NCBI GenBank assembly: GCA_002887195.1
Contig: PJAB01001620.1
Location: 1-13,248 of the forward strand
Length of the DNA stretch: 13,248 nt
DNA from: Chrysochromulina parva
Lineage: Eukaryota; Haptophyta; Prymnesiales; Chrysochromulinaceae
Direction: 5' to 3'
Shown here piece after piece: positions 5,643-13,248 of this stretch. A program made the position numbers and the translations under genes. The notes below the pieces were generated by a model, which was given only the letters and a program-made list of their open reading frames with translations, did not search any database and was not told where the DNA came from. Within the stretch, counting starts at the first letter, position 1, and each line of letters opens with the position of its first letter.

Positions 5643-8600
5643 CTACTTGGGCGGCTGCACGCCGTCCTTCAGGTAGCGCTTATCGGGCGGCGGCAGCGGC
5701 TTGAGGCGCGTGCCGGCGACGGCGGGAACGAGTGGCGCCGCCGCCTCGGGCGCGGCTGCGCGCTCGACAGGCCGTATCAGCGCGGGCTGCGGCGGCGGCA
5801 TCGGCGTCTGCTTTGTGTCGCCCACCTGCGCGTCGACGATGACCTTGATGGCCTTGATGATGTCGCGGAAGGAGGTCTCATGCGTAAGCCCGGTCGGCTT
5901 ACCTCCAGTGGCCGGTCCAACGTTCTTCTGCATAAAGTCGAGGCAGTCGGCAAACTTGCGCAGCGAGTCGAGCAGTGACGTCCCCACAGTGAGCACGCCG
6001 ATCACGCCTCCCGCGAACGAGTCCATCAGGTTGAACACGGTGCCCGTTCGCTCGGCGAGGTCGAATGAGACCCCCTTGAGGCGGCAAAGTGAGAAGAAGG
6101 CCGAGTGGTGCGTCTGCGGCAACTGCGGGTGGTAGAGCATCTCGTTCATCACGTACGAGCGCTGCTGCAGTCCCCCGCTGCCGGCACCGTCGGGCCCCGG
6201 GGGCTTGACCGCGTACCGGCCGGTGGCGACGTCAAAGGAGCCGCCTACGAGGAAGTCGAAGAAGCCAAATGAGACAGCCGTCTGCGTGAGACGCACGTTC
6301 AAGTCGATGGCCCACACGCGCAACTGGCCGTCTGAGTCGAAAAAGGAGACAAAGTCGATGCCCACGTGCCCGAGGATGCCACGCTCGAAGGCCGACTTGG
6401 CGACGGCCAGGGAGGCTTCACGCAGCGCCGGGTACGGCACCGCGGTCTGGGGAAATGCCGCGCCCACAAACGTGTACGGCGACGAGAGGATCTGCTCGTG
6501 CACTGAGGTGATCCGAATGCCGCCGTCTGGATCGATGCACAGGTTCACCGAGGGCGAGGACGACGTCTGGAGCGGCGATGCCTCGATAACGCCACCTACC
6601 CGCCGGAATGCAAGCGTGTAGTCGCGCCATGAGCGCCAGAGCCAGCGCATGTTGATAATCACCTTCGACGGTAGCTCGGCGCGCAGCGCCTCGATGAGCT
6701 TCGTTTGGAGGCTTGCTTGCAACTGCTCGTCGACCCAGCGCTCTGGGTCGCTGTCATGCGTGCGCAGCAGCTCCTGATAGCACGCAAGTGGCTGCACGTC
6801 GATGTGCGCGATGCCGCGCCCGCCGAACTCATCATCAAGTTTGAAGACCCATCGTGGAACGTCGAGGTGTGTGCAGATGAGCTGCGCGAGGCCCGTGAGG
6901 AGTGACTGCTCGTCGTACAGGTCGTGCATGCCCGGCGGCGTGTTGACCGACGCCGACGCGAAGATGCGCTTCGAGCCACTCTTGGTCGTGTAGAGCGCGG
7001 CCACCCCGGGCTCAGGCGCGAGCAGCGGAAGGTTGAGCGCGAGGGCGAGCTTTCGCTCCTCGGGCCCGATGACCGAGGGCACGATGTACGCGGGCTTGCC
7101 CTTGCAGAAGGTGAGGATCTTCTTGAGGGCCTTGGGCGAGTACAGGAGCATCGACGTGAGAGAGAGCGACGAGGGCAGCCGCGCGTGGTTCTCGGGCACG
7201 ACGATCTTGTAACGCTTGGCCGGCTCGGGCACGCCCCCGATCTCGAGCACCTTGCCAAAGTAGTGCGTCACGTCGTCGTTGAGCGGAAAGGGGGCGACGT
7301 ACAGCACATCAACGCCCGGCTCCTTGACGTCGCACAGGCGCGGCAGCTGGCAGTTCTGGCGCACATCCAAATTAGGCATCGACGCGCGCTGCGCCTGGGT
7401 GCCCGAGATTGACGCGAGATGGATGATGACGCGCGGCTTGCCGCGGATACGCGGCCAGTCGTCGCGGAAGTCGGACACGAGCCGCTCCCATGCGGCTGCG
7501 TCTGCGGCGGCCTTGTCCCCGAGTCGCCGCTCGGTCTCATGCATCGCCACGTACACCTTGGCGCGCCGCGTGAGCGAATCTGCCGCGATCTCCTGCCGAC
7601 GCAGCTCCGTGGCGAGCTGACGCGCGAGCTTGCCTCGCATCACCGACTGGAGCTCAGTGGCGGCGGCGGTCTCGGCGTCCGCGGCGCCGGCGCGGTAGCG
7701 CTGCCCGGGCACCGACATGCACGCGCCCACCTGGTCCTTGTTCACCAGGCACTCGAGGAGTGCCCGCTCATCGTGCACGGCCAACGGATCAAGGGCAAGG
7801 CTGGCGAGCTTCTGGCCGTCCACGTACGCGAGCGGCACCGAGTAGCGCGCCATCAGGGACGAGAGCTGATCGATGAGCTGCTGCAGCGCACCCCATGAGC
7901 TCGCGTACTTGCGTTGATACGACGCGTACTCAGGCGTCGAGTCGAGCACCAGTCCGTTGCGGATGATGAAGTGGTGGAGCGAGAAGGTATCCATGAGCTC
8001 ATCGAACTCACGCGCGCGCGCGTCGAGCGCCTCGCCGACGAAAGCCGGTTTAGGCGAGGGCGGCGACATCTCGGCGCCGCCTAGATCGGTCGGCTCGAGC
8101 TGTAGCGGCTGCGGCTGTGCGCGCGGCACCGGCGGCGCCGCCGCCTCGCGCTCGCGCTTCTCCGCGAGGGTAACCCCGACATCGGAGATGAGGTCGAGCT
8201 TCGTGTTGGATACGTTGAAGCCAAATGGCGAGGTGTAGGCGGCGGAGGAGGTGGTTGCGAACTGAGAGTGGAACTCGTGCATCTTGGCGGGCGCCTGCAC
8301 CATCGGCGCCGGCCGCCGCTCCAGCGCGGGCGTTAGGTCCACATTCGGCGGCAGCAGGCCACGCGTGACGAGGCTCAGCAGGCCCGCGGCCACGTCCCGG
8401 GGACCGATCGGAGGAATCGCCTGCGGGTCGTGGCGCACGTCCGAGGGTGGCGCGCCGAGAGGCTTCGAGACACGCTCCTTGAGCAGCTTCCCGGGCTTGT
8501 CGCGCCCGAGCGGTCGCATCGGCGCGTGCTTCGACGGCGCTGCGACCCCAAAGCGCGCCGCCATGTGCGCGCGGCTGTGGACGGAGCCCGGGTTGTTGAT

Positions 8601-9038
8601 CATGACCGCATGCCGGCTGGCGGCGAGTGAGGCAGCGGCTGGCCGTGCCACTGGGTCCAGTCCCACGTCGCCTGCCGATCGCGAGACGCGCGGCGGCCCA
8701 AGCCGTGGCTTTGGCAGACCCTGGCCCGGCCCGGCGCCGTTGGACGTGTCGCCGCCGCTAAAGTTGTACGCGCCGAGCGTCGGCAACGTCGCGACGTTGC
8801 TGTGGACGGTGTTGAGCACCGCCTCGGCCTTGAGCCGCAGGTCCGCCTCCACCTTTGCGACCACCGACTGCAGACTCTCGGCCGTGAGCCGCACGTTGCC
8901 GCCGCCCGCTCCGGCGAGCGCCTCGCGGATCTGGCGTAGGTCGTTCTGCGCGGCGAGCAAAATCTTGCCGACGTCGCGCATGTGGTGCTGGTCCGCCGCC
9001 GCCGATGGGTCCGACGAGGCCATCTGGGACGTCGGCAT
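5643..9038 (-). CDS. IQCH: IQ motif-containing protein H homologue (ATP-grasp-like domain)
   Basis: A 1131-residue protein in one exon, close to human IQCH (~1030). Residues 1-330 are mostly low-complexity Ala/Pro/Ser with a helical patch near 20-80. A conserved block starts near 345 (LMDTFSLHHFIIRNGLVLDSTPEY). A full IQ motif, LQSVMRGKLAR, is at 463-473 with Leu463, Gln464, Arg468, Gly469 and Arg473, matching [IVL]QxxxRGxxxR, so calmodulin binding is expected. The C-terminal half from about 535 (PRVIIHLASIS, then LYVAPFPLNDDVTHYFGKVLE) is the IQCH core with ATP-grasp-like elements: VFKLDDEFGGRGIA (731-744), GHVGIDFVSF (890-899) and VWAIDLNVRLT (908-918). The tail from about 1076 is proline-rich. 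IQCH is known in ciliated or flagellated eukaryotes and is linked to sperm development in mammals; a flagellar role here is inference. ATG 9038 is chosen, with ATG 9023 as alternative; the frame extends to 9074 only by GTG. It is divergent from the light-harvesting gene. Confidence 0.88.
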   Translation of the reverse strand: MPTSQMASSDPSAAADQHHMRDVGKILLAAQNDLRQIREALAGAGGGNVRLTAESLQSVVAKVEADLRLKAEAVLNTVHSNVATLPTLGAYNFSGGDTSNGAGPGQGLPKPRLGPPRVSRSAGDVGLDPVARPAAASLAASRHAVMINNPGSVHSRAHMAARFGVAAPSKHAPMRPLGRDKPGKLLKERVSKPLGAPPSDVRHDPQAIPPIGPRDVAAGLLSLVTRGLLPPNVDLTPALERRPAPMVQAPAKMHEFHSQFATTSSAAYTSPFGFNVSNTKLDLISDVGVTLAEKREREAAAPPVPRAQPQPLQLEPTDLGGAEMSPPSPKPAFVGEALDARAREFDELMDTFSLHHFIIRNGLVLDSTPEYASYQRKYASSWGALQQLIDQLSSLMARYSVPLAYVDGQKLASLALDPLAVHDERALLECLVNKDQVGACMSVPGQRYRAGAADAETAAATELQSVMRGKLARQLATELRRQEIAADSLTRRAKVYVAMHETERRLGDKAAADAAAWERLVSDFRDDWPRIRGKPRVIIHLASISGTQAQRASMPNLDVRQNCQLPRLCDVKEPGVDVLYVAPFPLNDDVTHYFGKVLEIGGVPEPAKRYKIVVPENHARLPSSLSLTSMLLYSPKALKKILTFCKGKPAYIVPSVIGPEERKLALALNLPLLAPEPGVAALYTTKSGSKRIFASASVNTPPGMHDLYDEQSLLTGLAQLICTHLDVPRWVFKLDDEFGGRGIAHIDVQPLACYQELLRTHDSDPERWVDEQLQASLQTKLIEALRAELPSKVIINMRWLWRSWRDYTLAFRRVGGVIEASPLQTSSSPSVNLCIDPDGGIRITSVHEQILSSPYTFVGAAFPQTAVPYPALREASLAVAKSAFERGILGHVGIDFVSFFDSDGQLRVWAIDLNVRLTQTAVSFGFFDFLVGGSFDVATGRYAVKPPGPDGAGSGGLQQRSYVMNEMLYHPQLPQTHHSAFFSLCRLKGVSFDLAERTGTVFNLMDSFAGGVIGVLTVGTSLLDSLRKFADCLDFMQKNVGPATGGKPTGLTHETSFRDIIKAIKVIVDAQVGDTKQTPMPPPQPALIRPVERAAAPEAAAPLVPAVAGTRLKPLPPPDKRYLKDGVQPPK

Positions 9039-9493
9039 GGTCCTGCGCAGCAAAGCGGAGTCCAACAGCTTCACTCGCTATACTGATGACGGATGCAATC
9101 GGGCCCTTTTCTCCGAAAGAGAGACACAAAAGTCCTTATAAAGACGTGCTTTCTCAGTTCTGCCCGACCGCTGTCGTGGCCGCCCGGGCGTGTGTGAAGT
9201 CGAAGACAACCTCATATTACGACTTTTAACGGCGTTCATGCTTTTGCCTCCCTGGACCCTGGACGGCGCGTATGGTGTTCAAGATCAAGTTACTACATAA
9301 ACAACAGAATTGAACTTTAATTGAACACGCGCGTGTGAACTTGGACGAAGTGATACCGGTAGGTAAATTGATCTTTGGATCTTGCCCCGCCAGCTCTCCA
9401 TCGCAAGGTCCATTCTTCTCGCCTGCGCGCCCGACCGCGGCTCGTCTCCGCTCACGCTCGATCGTTCCAATCGCGCCCGCGCAGTCCTTTGCC
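9039..9493. promoter_or_regulatory. divergent promoter region, IQCH (-) and light-harvesting gene (+)
   Basis: This 455-bp gap between two start codons is clearly more AT-rich than the genes. A TATAAA-like site sits at 9137-9142, 352 bp before the light-harvesting ATG. On the minus strand it reads TTTATAAG, about 100 bp before the IQCH ATG, which is the more plausible use. Closer to the light-harvesting gene are two AATTGAAC boxes 11 bp apart (9308-9315 and 9319-9326) and a palindrome ACACGCGCGTGT (9325-9336). The sequence gttcaagatcaagtt at 9277-9291 resembles one upstream of NDUFS8. None of these sites is proven functional. Confidence 0.5.
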
Positions 9494-10265
9494 ATGCTCT
9501 CCCTGTACGCTCCCGTTTGCGGCTTCTCGGCGGCGCCGATCGCGGCGCCGCGCATGGCGTCCGCCTCCGTGCAGATGAGTGTCGCCGACATGTGCGTGCC
9601 TCGCTCCACCAGCAGCGCGCCTGCCTGCGGGCGCGCGCGAGTGGCCTGATTTGCATCAGGGCCCACGCAGCTCAACGCGTGCTCTGTGCCACGCCATCGC
9701 TGGCTCACGCGCGCGCTCTCCTCCATACATCGGCAGGGAGGGCACCGGCCCCGAGACTGGCGGCAAGGTCTTCGACCCGTATGGCTTCTCGAAGATCGCG
9801 TCGGCGGAGACGCTCGCGTGGTACCGCGCGGCTGAGCTCAAGCACTCGCGCGTCGCCATGGCTGCCGCCACGGGCTGGGCGTATGTGGGCTCAGGCGGGC
9901 CGCTCTTCCCTGGGTACCTCTCGATCGAGCAGGGCGTCACCTTCGAGTCGCTTGGCCGCTACGGGTACGCTGCTTGGGACGCTGTGCCCGAGGCGGGCAA
10001 GTTCCAGATCCTTGGCCTGATTGGCATCCTCGAGCTGCTCGGCGAGGCCTCGGTCAAGCCTCACTACATGAAGGGCGGCACGCCGGGCAAGATCCCTCTC
10101 ATCTGGGATCCCCTGGGCTTCTCGAAGCGCCTGACGCCGCAGCAGCTCGCGCGCAAGCGCACGGCGGAGCTCAAGAACGGCCGCCTCGCGATGATCGGCG
10201 TCATGTCGTTCGTCTCCGCCCACTACATTCCCGATTCGGTGCCGCTGCTCCCGCTGCGCGTCTAG
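9494..10265 (+). CDS. fucoxanthin-chlorophyll a/c-type light-harvesting protein; join(9494..9591,9737..10265)
   Basis: Plastid thylakoid antenna protein binding chlorophyll and carotenoid. Splicing out 9592-9736 restores a 208-residue protein, and the junction codon AT|G gives ...MSVADM-EGTGPETGGKVFDP, the usual start of the mature FCP domain. Helix 1 carries ELKHSRVAM (66-74; Glu66, His69, Arg71). Helix 2 lies at about 121-136 (GKFQILGLIGILELLGE). Helix 3 carries ELKNGRLAM (177-185; Glu177, Asn180, Arg182). These E-x-x-H/N-x-R sets bind Mg of chlorophyll and make inter-helix salt bridges. The end SAHYIPDSVPLLP is typical of the family. Residues 1 to about 29 form the leader: a short hydrophobic start, GFSAAP, then an Ala/Ser/Arg-rich part, consistent with the bipartite ER-plus-plastid import signal of red-derived plastids. 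ATG 9494 is the only ATG in frame upstream. The subclass (Lhcf, Lhcr or other) is not decided. It lies upstream of SHMT on the same strand. Confidence 0.93.
9592..9736 (+). other. spliceosomal intron, 145 nt
   Basis: The donor is CAT|GTGCGTGCC and the acceptor is CATCGGCAG|GGAG. Removal keeps the frame (exon 1 ends two bases into a codon) and rejoins the FCP N-terminal consensus. A branch-point-like CTCAC (9704-9708) lies about 30 nt before the acceptor. The intron contains a stem-loop, CCTGAT-TTGC-ATCAGG (9645-9660), extendable through a bulge to GGCC. Without splicing, exon 1's frame meets a stop at 9647-9649. Confidence 0.9.
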
Positions 10266-10573
10266 AGCGGCGGCGGCGGCGGGCGGTGCTGGCTAATTGC
10301 TCGAGTGCTCAGGACGTTACCTGCCGCGCACAGACGGACGCCGAGACTACACCGCGGTGGCGAGGCGGCAGCGCTACGCTCGAGCGGCGGCCTCGCTCCC
10401 TTATGGCTCAGCTGCTCACAGGAGAGAGACCGCTGACCGGCATGTCCCCACATGTGTGTGCAAGTCTGCGAGAGTTGCTTGGAGTGGAGGCGTGTAGATA
10501 AAGATATCTGATCTTGAGAGCCCCTGGGTCCTAACGAAAAGTGGTCGCGTGGCCCACTGGTGACATAAGGATG

Positions 10574-10594
10574 GCTTGCTTGCTTGCTTGCTTG
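10574..10594. repeat. (cttg)5 tetranucleotide microsatellite
   Basis: Five exact copies of cttg follow a g. It is the complement of the (caag)n run at 2311-2329. Confidence 0.9.
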
Positions 10595-10615
10595 AGAGGA
10601 TGGCAGGAAGATGCG

Positions 10616-10685
10616 CATTAGTGTCTTTGACTTGGCAATTGTGAATTGACATTAGGTCTTTGACTTGGCATTAGGTCTTTGACTT
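10616..10685. repeat. three-copy CATTAG(T)GTCTTTGACTT repeat
   Basis: The core GTCTTTGACTT starts at 10623, 10656 and 10675, each preceded by cattag. The first two copies continue with GGCA. Spacing is 33 and 19 bp. The repeat lies 100-170 bp before ATG 10786 and 257-326 bp before ATG 10942 of SHMT, a position suited to a promoter or leader element. Confidence 0.85.
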
Positions 10686-10941
10686 CCTGTGATCGCCGAG
10701 TCGAGTGCTTCGGCGCGAGCAGGAGCGTCGTGTGTGTTGTCTTCAGCGTTTGGACTGTCTGCGAGCCCGCGCGCTAACCCAACCAATGCCTGCACCTCAC
10801 CTGCACGCCAGTCCGCCCGCTCTGCTGCCTGCACACGCATCCGAACCAGCTATTTCGACCTGCGAAGCTCACCGTCGGCTCCGACACGTCCCAAATCTCC
10901 TCGCCGCCTGCGCGCGCAGACACGCGCAGCAAAAGCAACCA

Positions 10942-12321
10942 ATGGCCTCGTGCTCGGACGCCAACCTCAAGGACTGGGACCCCGAGGTCTATTCGCTCCT
11001 CGTCAAGGAGAAGCAGCGCCAGATCAACGGTATTGAGCTGATTGCCTCGGAGAACTTCACGTCCAAGGCGGTCATGGAGTGCTTGGGCTCGTGCTTCACC
11101 AACAAGTACTCGGAGGGCCTTCCCGGCGCGCGCTACTACGGTGGCAACGAGTACGTCGACGCGCTCGAGGACATGTGCCGCAACCGCGCGCTTAAGGCCT
11201 TCGGCCTTGACCCCGCCAAGTGGGGCGTCAACGTGCAGCCGTATTCGGGCTCGCCGGCCAACTTCGCTGTGTACACGGGCCTCCTCAACCCGCACGACCG
11301 CATCATGGGCCTGGACCTGCCGTCGGGCGGCCACCTGACGCACGGCTACTACACTGCCAAGAAGAAGATCTCGGCCACCTCGATCTACTTCGAGTCGCTG
11401 CCGTACCACGTCGATTCGACTACTGGCATCATCGACTACGACGAGATGGAGAAGCTCGCGTTGATGTTCCGCCCGAAGCTGATTGTGGCGGGCGCGTCGG
11501 CGTACCCGCGCGACTGGGACTACGTGCGCATCAAGAAGATCTGCGAGGCGACCGGCGCATACATGATGGCCGACATCGCCCACATCTCGGGCCTCGTCGC
11601 CTCGGGCGAGGCAGCCAACCCTTTCGACTTCTGCGACATCGTCACCACCACCACGCACAAATCGCTGCGCGGGCCGCGCGCGGGCATGATCTTCTTCCGC
11701 AAGGGCCCCAAATCGGACGAGCCGGGCGCGCCCATGTACGACTACGAGGACCCGATCAATTTCTCCGTCTTTCCATCGCTTCAGGGTGGCCCGCACAACC
11801 ACCAGATCGCCGCCCTGTGCACCCAGCTCAAGGAGGTGGCGACACCCGAGTTCAAGGCGTACACCAAGCAGGTGAAGGCGAACGCGGCGACGCTGTGCGC
11901 GTTCCTCGTGGCCAAGGACTACAAGCTTGCCACCAACGGTACCGAGAACCACCTCATGCTCTGGGATCTCCGCCCACTCGGGCTGACTGGCTCGAAGGCC
12001 GAGAAGGTTTTTGAGAAGATGCACATCACGCTCAACAAAAACGCCGTGCACGGCGACGTGTCGGCGATGGCGCCGGGTGGCGTGCGCATCGGCACGCCCG
12101 CGATGACGTCGCGCGGCCTCAAAGAGGCGGATTTTGAGGTCGTGGGCGACTTCCTGCACCGTGGCATCCAGCTCGCGCTCGAGATCCAGAAGAAGTCGGG
12201 CAAGAAGCTCGTCGACTTCCTCAGCGCTCTCGACACCGACAAGGAGGTCGTGGACAAGCTCAACGCGCTCCGCGCTGAGGTGGAGGCGTGGGCGGGCAAG
12301 TTCTTCATGCCCGGCCACTAA
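10942..12321 (+). CDS. SHMT: serine hydroxymethyltransferase
   Basis: PLP enzyme that interconverts serine plus tetrahydrofolate with glycine plus 5,10-methylene-tetrahydrofolate. It feeds one-carbon metabolism and, in mitochondria, photorespiratory glycine use. From ATG 10942 the protein has 459 residues, near the usual eukaryotic size. Family blocks are all present: [18 protein letters not shown] (28-45), [20 protein letters not shown] (54-73), [16 protein letters not shown] (100-115), [11 protein letters not shown] (209-219, Asp211 and His213 of the PLP site), [14 protein letters not shown] (235-248, with Lys240 the Schiff-base lysine), [16 protein letters not shown] (277-292) and [12 protein letters not shown] (381-392). 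No intron is needed. ATG 10942 has a strong context (CAACCAATGG) and gives a cytosolic-type protein. An in-frame ATG at 10786 in nearly the same context adds 52 Arg/His-rich residues, a possible organelle presequence. A frame continuing to 10705 starts only at GTG. Confidence 0.97.
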   Translation: MASCSDANLKDWDPEVYSLLVKEKQRQINGIELIASENFTSKAVMECLGSCFTNKYSEGLPGARYYGGNEYVDALEDMCRNRALKAFGLDPAKWGVNVQPYSGSPANFAVYTGLLNPHDRIMGLDLPSGGHLTHGYYTAKKKISATSIYFESLPYHVDSTTGIIDYDEMEKLALMFRPKLIVAGASAYPRDWDYVRIKKICEATGAYMMADIAHISGLVASGEAANPFDFCDIVTTTTHKSLRGPRAGMIFFRKGPKSDEPGAPMYDYEDPINFSVFPSLQGGPHNHQIAALCTQLKEVATPEFKAYTKQVKANAATLCAFLVAKDYKLATNGTENHLMLWDLRPLGLTGSKAEKVFEKMHITLNKNAVHGDVSAMAPGGVRIGTPAMTSRGLKEADFEVVGDFLHRGIQLALEIQKKSGKKLVDFLSALDTDKEVVDKLNALRAEVEAWAGKFFMPGH

Positions 12322-12371
12322 ACGAACGCTAGTGTGAACGTTCACACGTGCCCGGCCACTAAGCGAACGCT
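12308..12371 (+). repeat. 41-bp-offset direct repeat across the SHMT stop codon
   Basis: The 23-bp sequence tgcccggccactaaacgaacgct at 12308-12330 (shown here broken as tgcccggccact + aaacgaacgct) encodes the end of PGH-stop. It recurs at 12349-12371 with one mismatch (a to g). The second copy is in the 3' flank and so carries a second, unused copy of the last codons and stop. Confidence 0.9.
12332..12347. repeat. perfect 16-bp palindrome
   Basis: GTGTGAACGTTCACAC reads the same on both strands. It lies between the two copies of the SHMT stop-region repeat, 11 bp past the stop codon. In RNA it could form a stem or, as DNA, a dimer-binding site. GTGTGAAC also occurs once at 9333-9340 upstream of the light-harvesting gene. 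Confidence 0.9.
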
Positions 12372-12689
12372 CATCCGCGGGCGGCCGTGCGGCTGCGTCG
12401 TGCGCGTCTTTTCCTTCGCCCTCGCGTGAGGTGGGGCGGTGCGCAGCACACGCCAGAGGGCAGAGGACAGTCCTCCTCGGCTGCTGCGCAAGGGATGGAT
12501 GGTCGCGCGCAGCCCTAGGGCGTGTGTGCGCGCGGTGGCCTACCGCGGTGGCGAGCCCTCCTACCAGTAGAGAAGTAACGCGGACCTGGCGGCGCCTCTG
12601 GGGCGCTGCCGCGAGGAAGACGCGGGCCTTTGCTGACGGGAGCCGCGCGGCCTGCGTGGCATCGCGAGTGCGCGACCGCTCGAGAGCTT

Positions 12690-12731
12690 GGGGCGTGACC
12701 TGTGGGGCGTGACGTATGGGGCGTGACCTAT
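12690..12731. repeat. 14-bp minisatellite, three copies
   Basis: Units ggggcgtgacctgt, ggggcgtgacgtat and ggggcgtgacctat are head-to-tail, followed by a decayed start of a fourth unit (ggggcggtt) at 12732. Confidence 0.9.
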
Positions 12732-13248
12732 GGGGCGGTTCATGCGAGGACGACGTGCTGCTGGACAGCCGGCTACTCTTGTTCCATGATTGAGGGCATT
12801 CGACGTTTTCTAGGCCCTGCAGGCGCAGCGCAGCTTGCTCGTACCACTTCCTCGTTGGTGCCGTGTGCGAGCAGGGAGAAGGTGTGGGTCCCTTAAGCAT
12901 GCTCGTTCCAGCCACAGTCAGGGTGACCCAGCTCGCATAGGGAAATAGTGGTGACGAAGTGGGTCGGTCTGCATTTGCCCGGAGCCTGGGGCTCCTAATA
13001 CTGTTCGATAGCCCAGGAGGTCGATCATTTGCTCGTAGGAACGAAAGGTCCCGCACTCGAAGGCGACGTCCGACGATCAAACTCTGATCAAACCGACTAT
13101 TAACTAGAACGTCTACCGTACAGACTACTGACACAACCGTGTTCATGTGTGAATAGTGGTGGGTGTCTGTAACCGATCATCGTATGGTCGAGGTTGTCCT
13201 GTTGCCTTTCCGGGCAAGTATCCGGTCAGAGCCAGTCCCTGACTCTGA

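Larger units (their letters stand above)
10266..10941. other. intergenic region between light-harvesting gene and SHMT
   Basis: This 676-bp stretch between two plus-strand genes holds the 3' UTR of the light-harvesting gene and the promoter and 5' leader of SHMT. It contains a (cttg)5 microsatellite, three copies of a GTCTTTGACTT element and a small inverted repeat CAATT-GTG-AATTG (10636-10648). From 10786 the SHMT frame is open from an ATG, so 10786-10941 may be coding. No TATA box or AATAAA signal is seen. ACCGCGGTGGCGAG at 10351-10364 recurs downstream of SHMT. Confidence 0.55.
12322..13248. other. region downstream of SHMT, no gene seen
   Basis: These 927 bp hold the SHMT 3' UTR and unknown sequence. 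GC-rich composition up to about 12770 gives way to more mixed composition. Small structures are the palindrome and repeats listed above, a hairpin GGAGCC-TGG-GGCTCC (12981-12995) and a repeated aatagtggtg (near 12945 and 13152). Open frames here, including the rightward end of a very long antisense frame, have no recognisable family and no start-associated signals. An exon of a gene lying to the right cannot be excluded. Confidence 0.55.

Noticed and set aside
6418..7258. Several open frames in both strands inside IQCH
   Set aside because: They are out-of-frame shadows of a continuous conserved gene, rich in Arg, Ser and Ala, as expected from GC-rich codons.
10774..13146. A 790-codon open frame on the minus strand running through SHMT and its flanks
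   Set aside because: It is antisense to the strongly conserved SHMT gene, is low-complexity Arg/Ala/Val-rich and has no family resemblance. Long antisense frames are expected opposite genes with GC-rich third positions.

Overview
The window looks like nuclear DNA of a GC-rich, flagellated alga with chlorophyll-c-type (fucoxanthin-binding) antennae. A haptophyte is the best guess. The evidence is a nuclear light-harvesting gene of the FCP family with a leader ending in the typical MSVADM...ETGGKVFDP block, a nuclear mitochondrial complex I subunit with a presequence, eukaryotic protein kinase, SLC35 transporter and IQCH genes, and spliceosomal introns. Assignment to haptophytes rather than another chlorophyll-c lineage (pelagophyte, other stramenopile, dinoflagellate) is inference. 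I see no prokaryotic operon, rRNA, tRNA, CRISPR array, viral gene or transposase.

Layout, left to right. 1-330: part of an intron made largely of tandem repeats, belonging to a minus-strand SLC35B/UAA-type nucleotide-sugar or PAPS transporter whose 5' exon is 331-1047; its 3' exons lie off the left edge. 1368-2033 (-): NDUFS8, the 23-kDa complex I subunit with two 4Fe-4S clusters. 2636-3961 (-): a GSK3/shaggy-like kinase with an acidic insert in its activation loop. 4053-4883 (+): an unrecognised coiled-coil protein, head-to-head with the kinase. 5643-9038 (-): a 1131-residue IQCH homologue in one exon, convergent with the coiled-coil gene. 9494-10265 (+): a plastid light-harvesting protein with one 145-nt intron, head-to-head with IQCH. 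10942-12321 (+): serine hydroxymethyltransferase, with a possible longer start at 10786. 12322-13248: no gene seen, some small repeats.

The seven genes do not form one pathway. They are an ordinary, fairly compact stretch of algal housekeeping, photosynthesis and flagellum-associated genes in mixed orientations. The two reconstructed 5' splice sites both read GTGCG. I found no convincing undescribed multi-gene system. The items most worth a second look are the kinase activation-loop insert, the orphan coiled-coil gene with its interleaved start codons, the intronic higher-order repeat and the possible dual start of SHMT. Start codons were placed on ATG only; several longer open frames begin only at GTG or TTG and were shortened.
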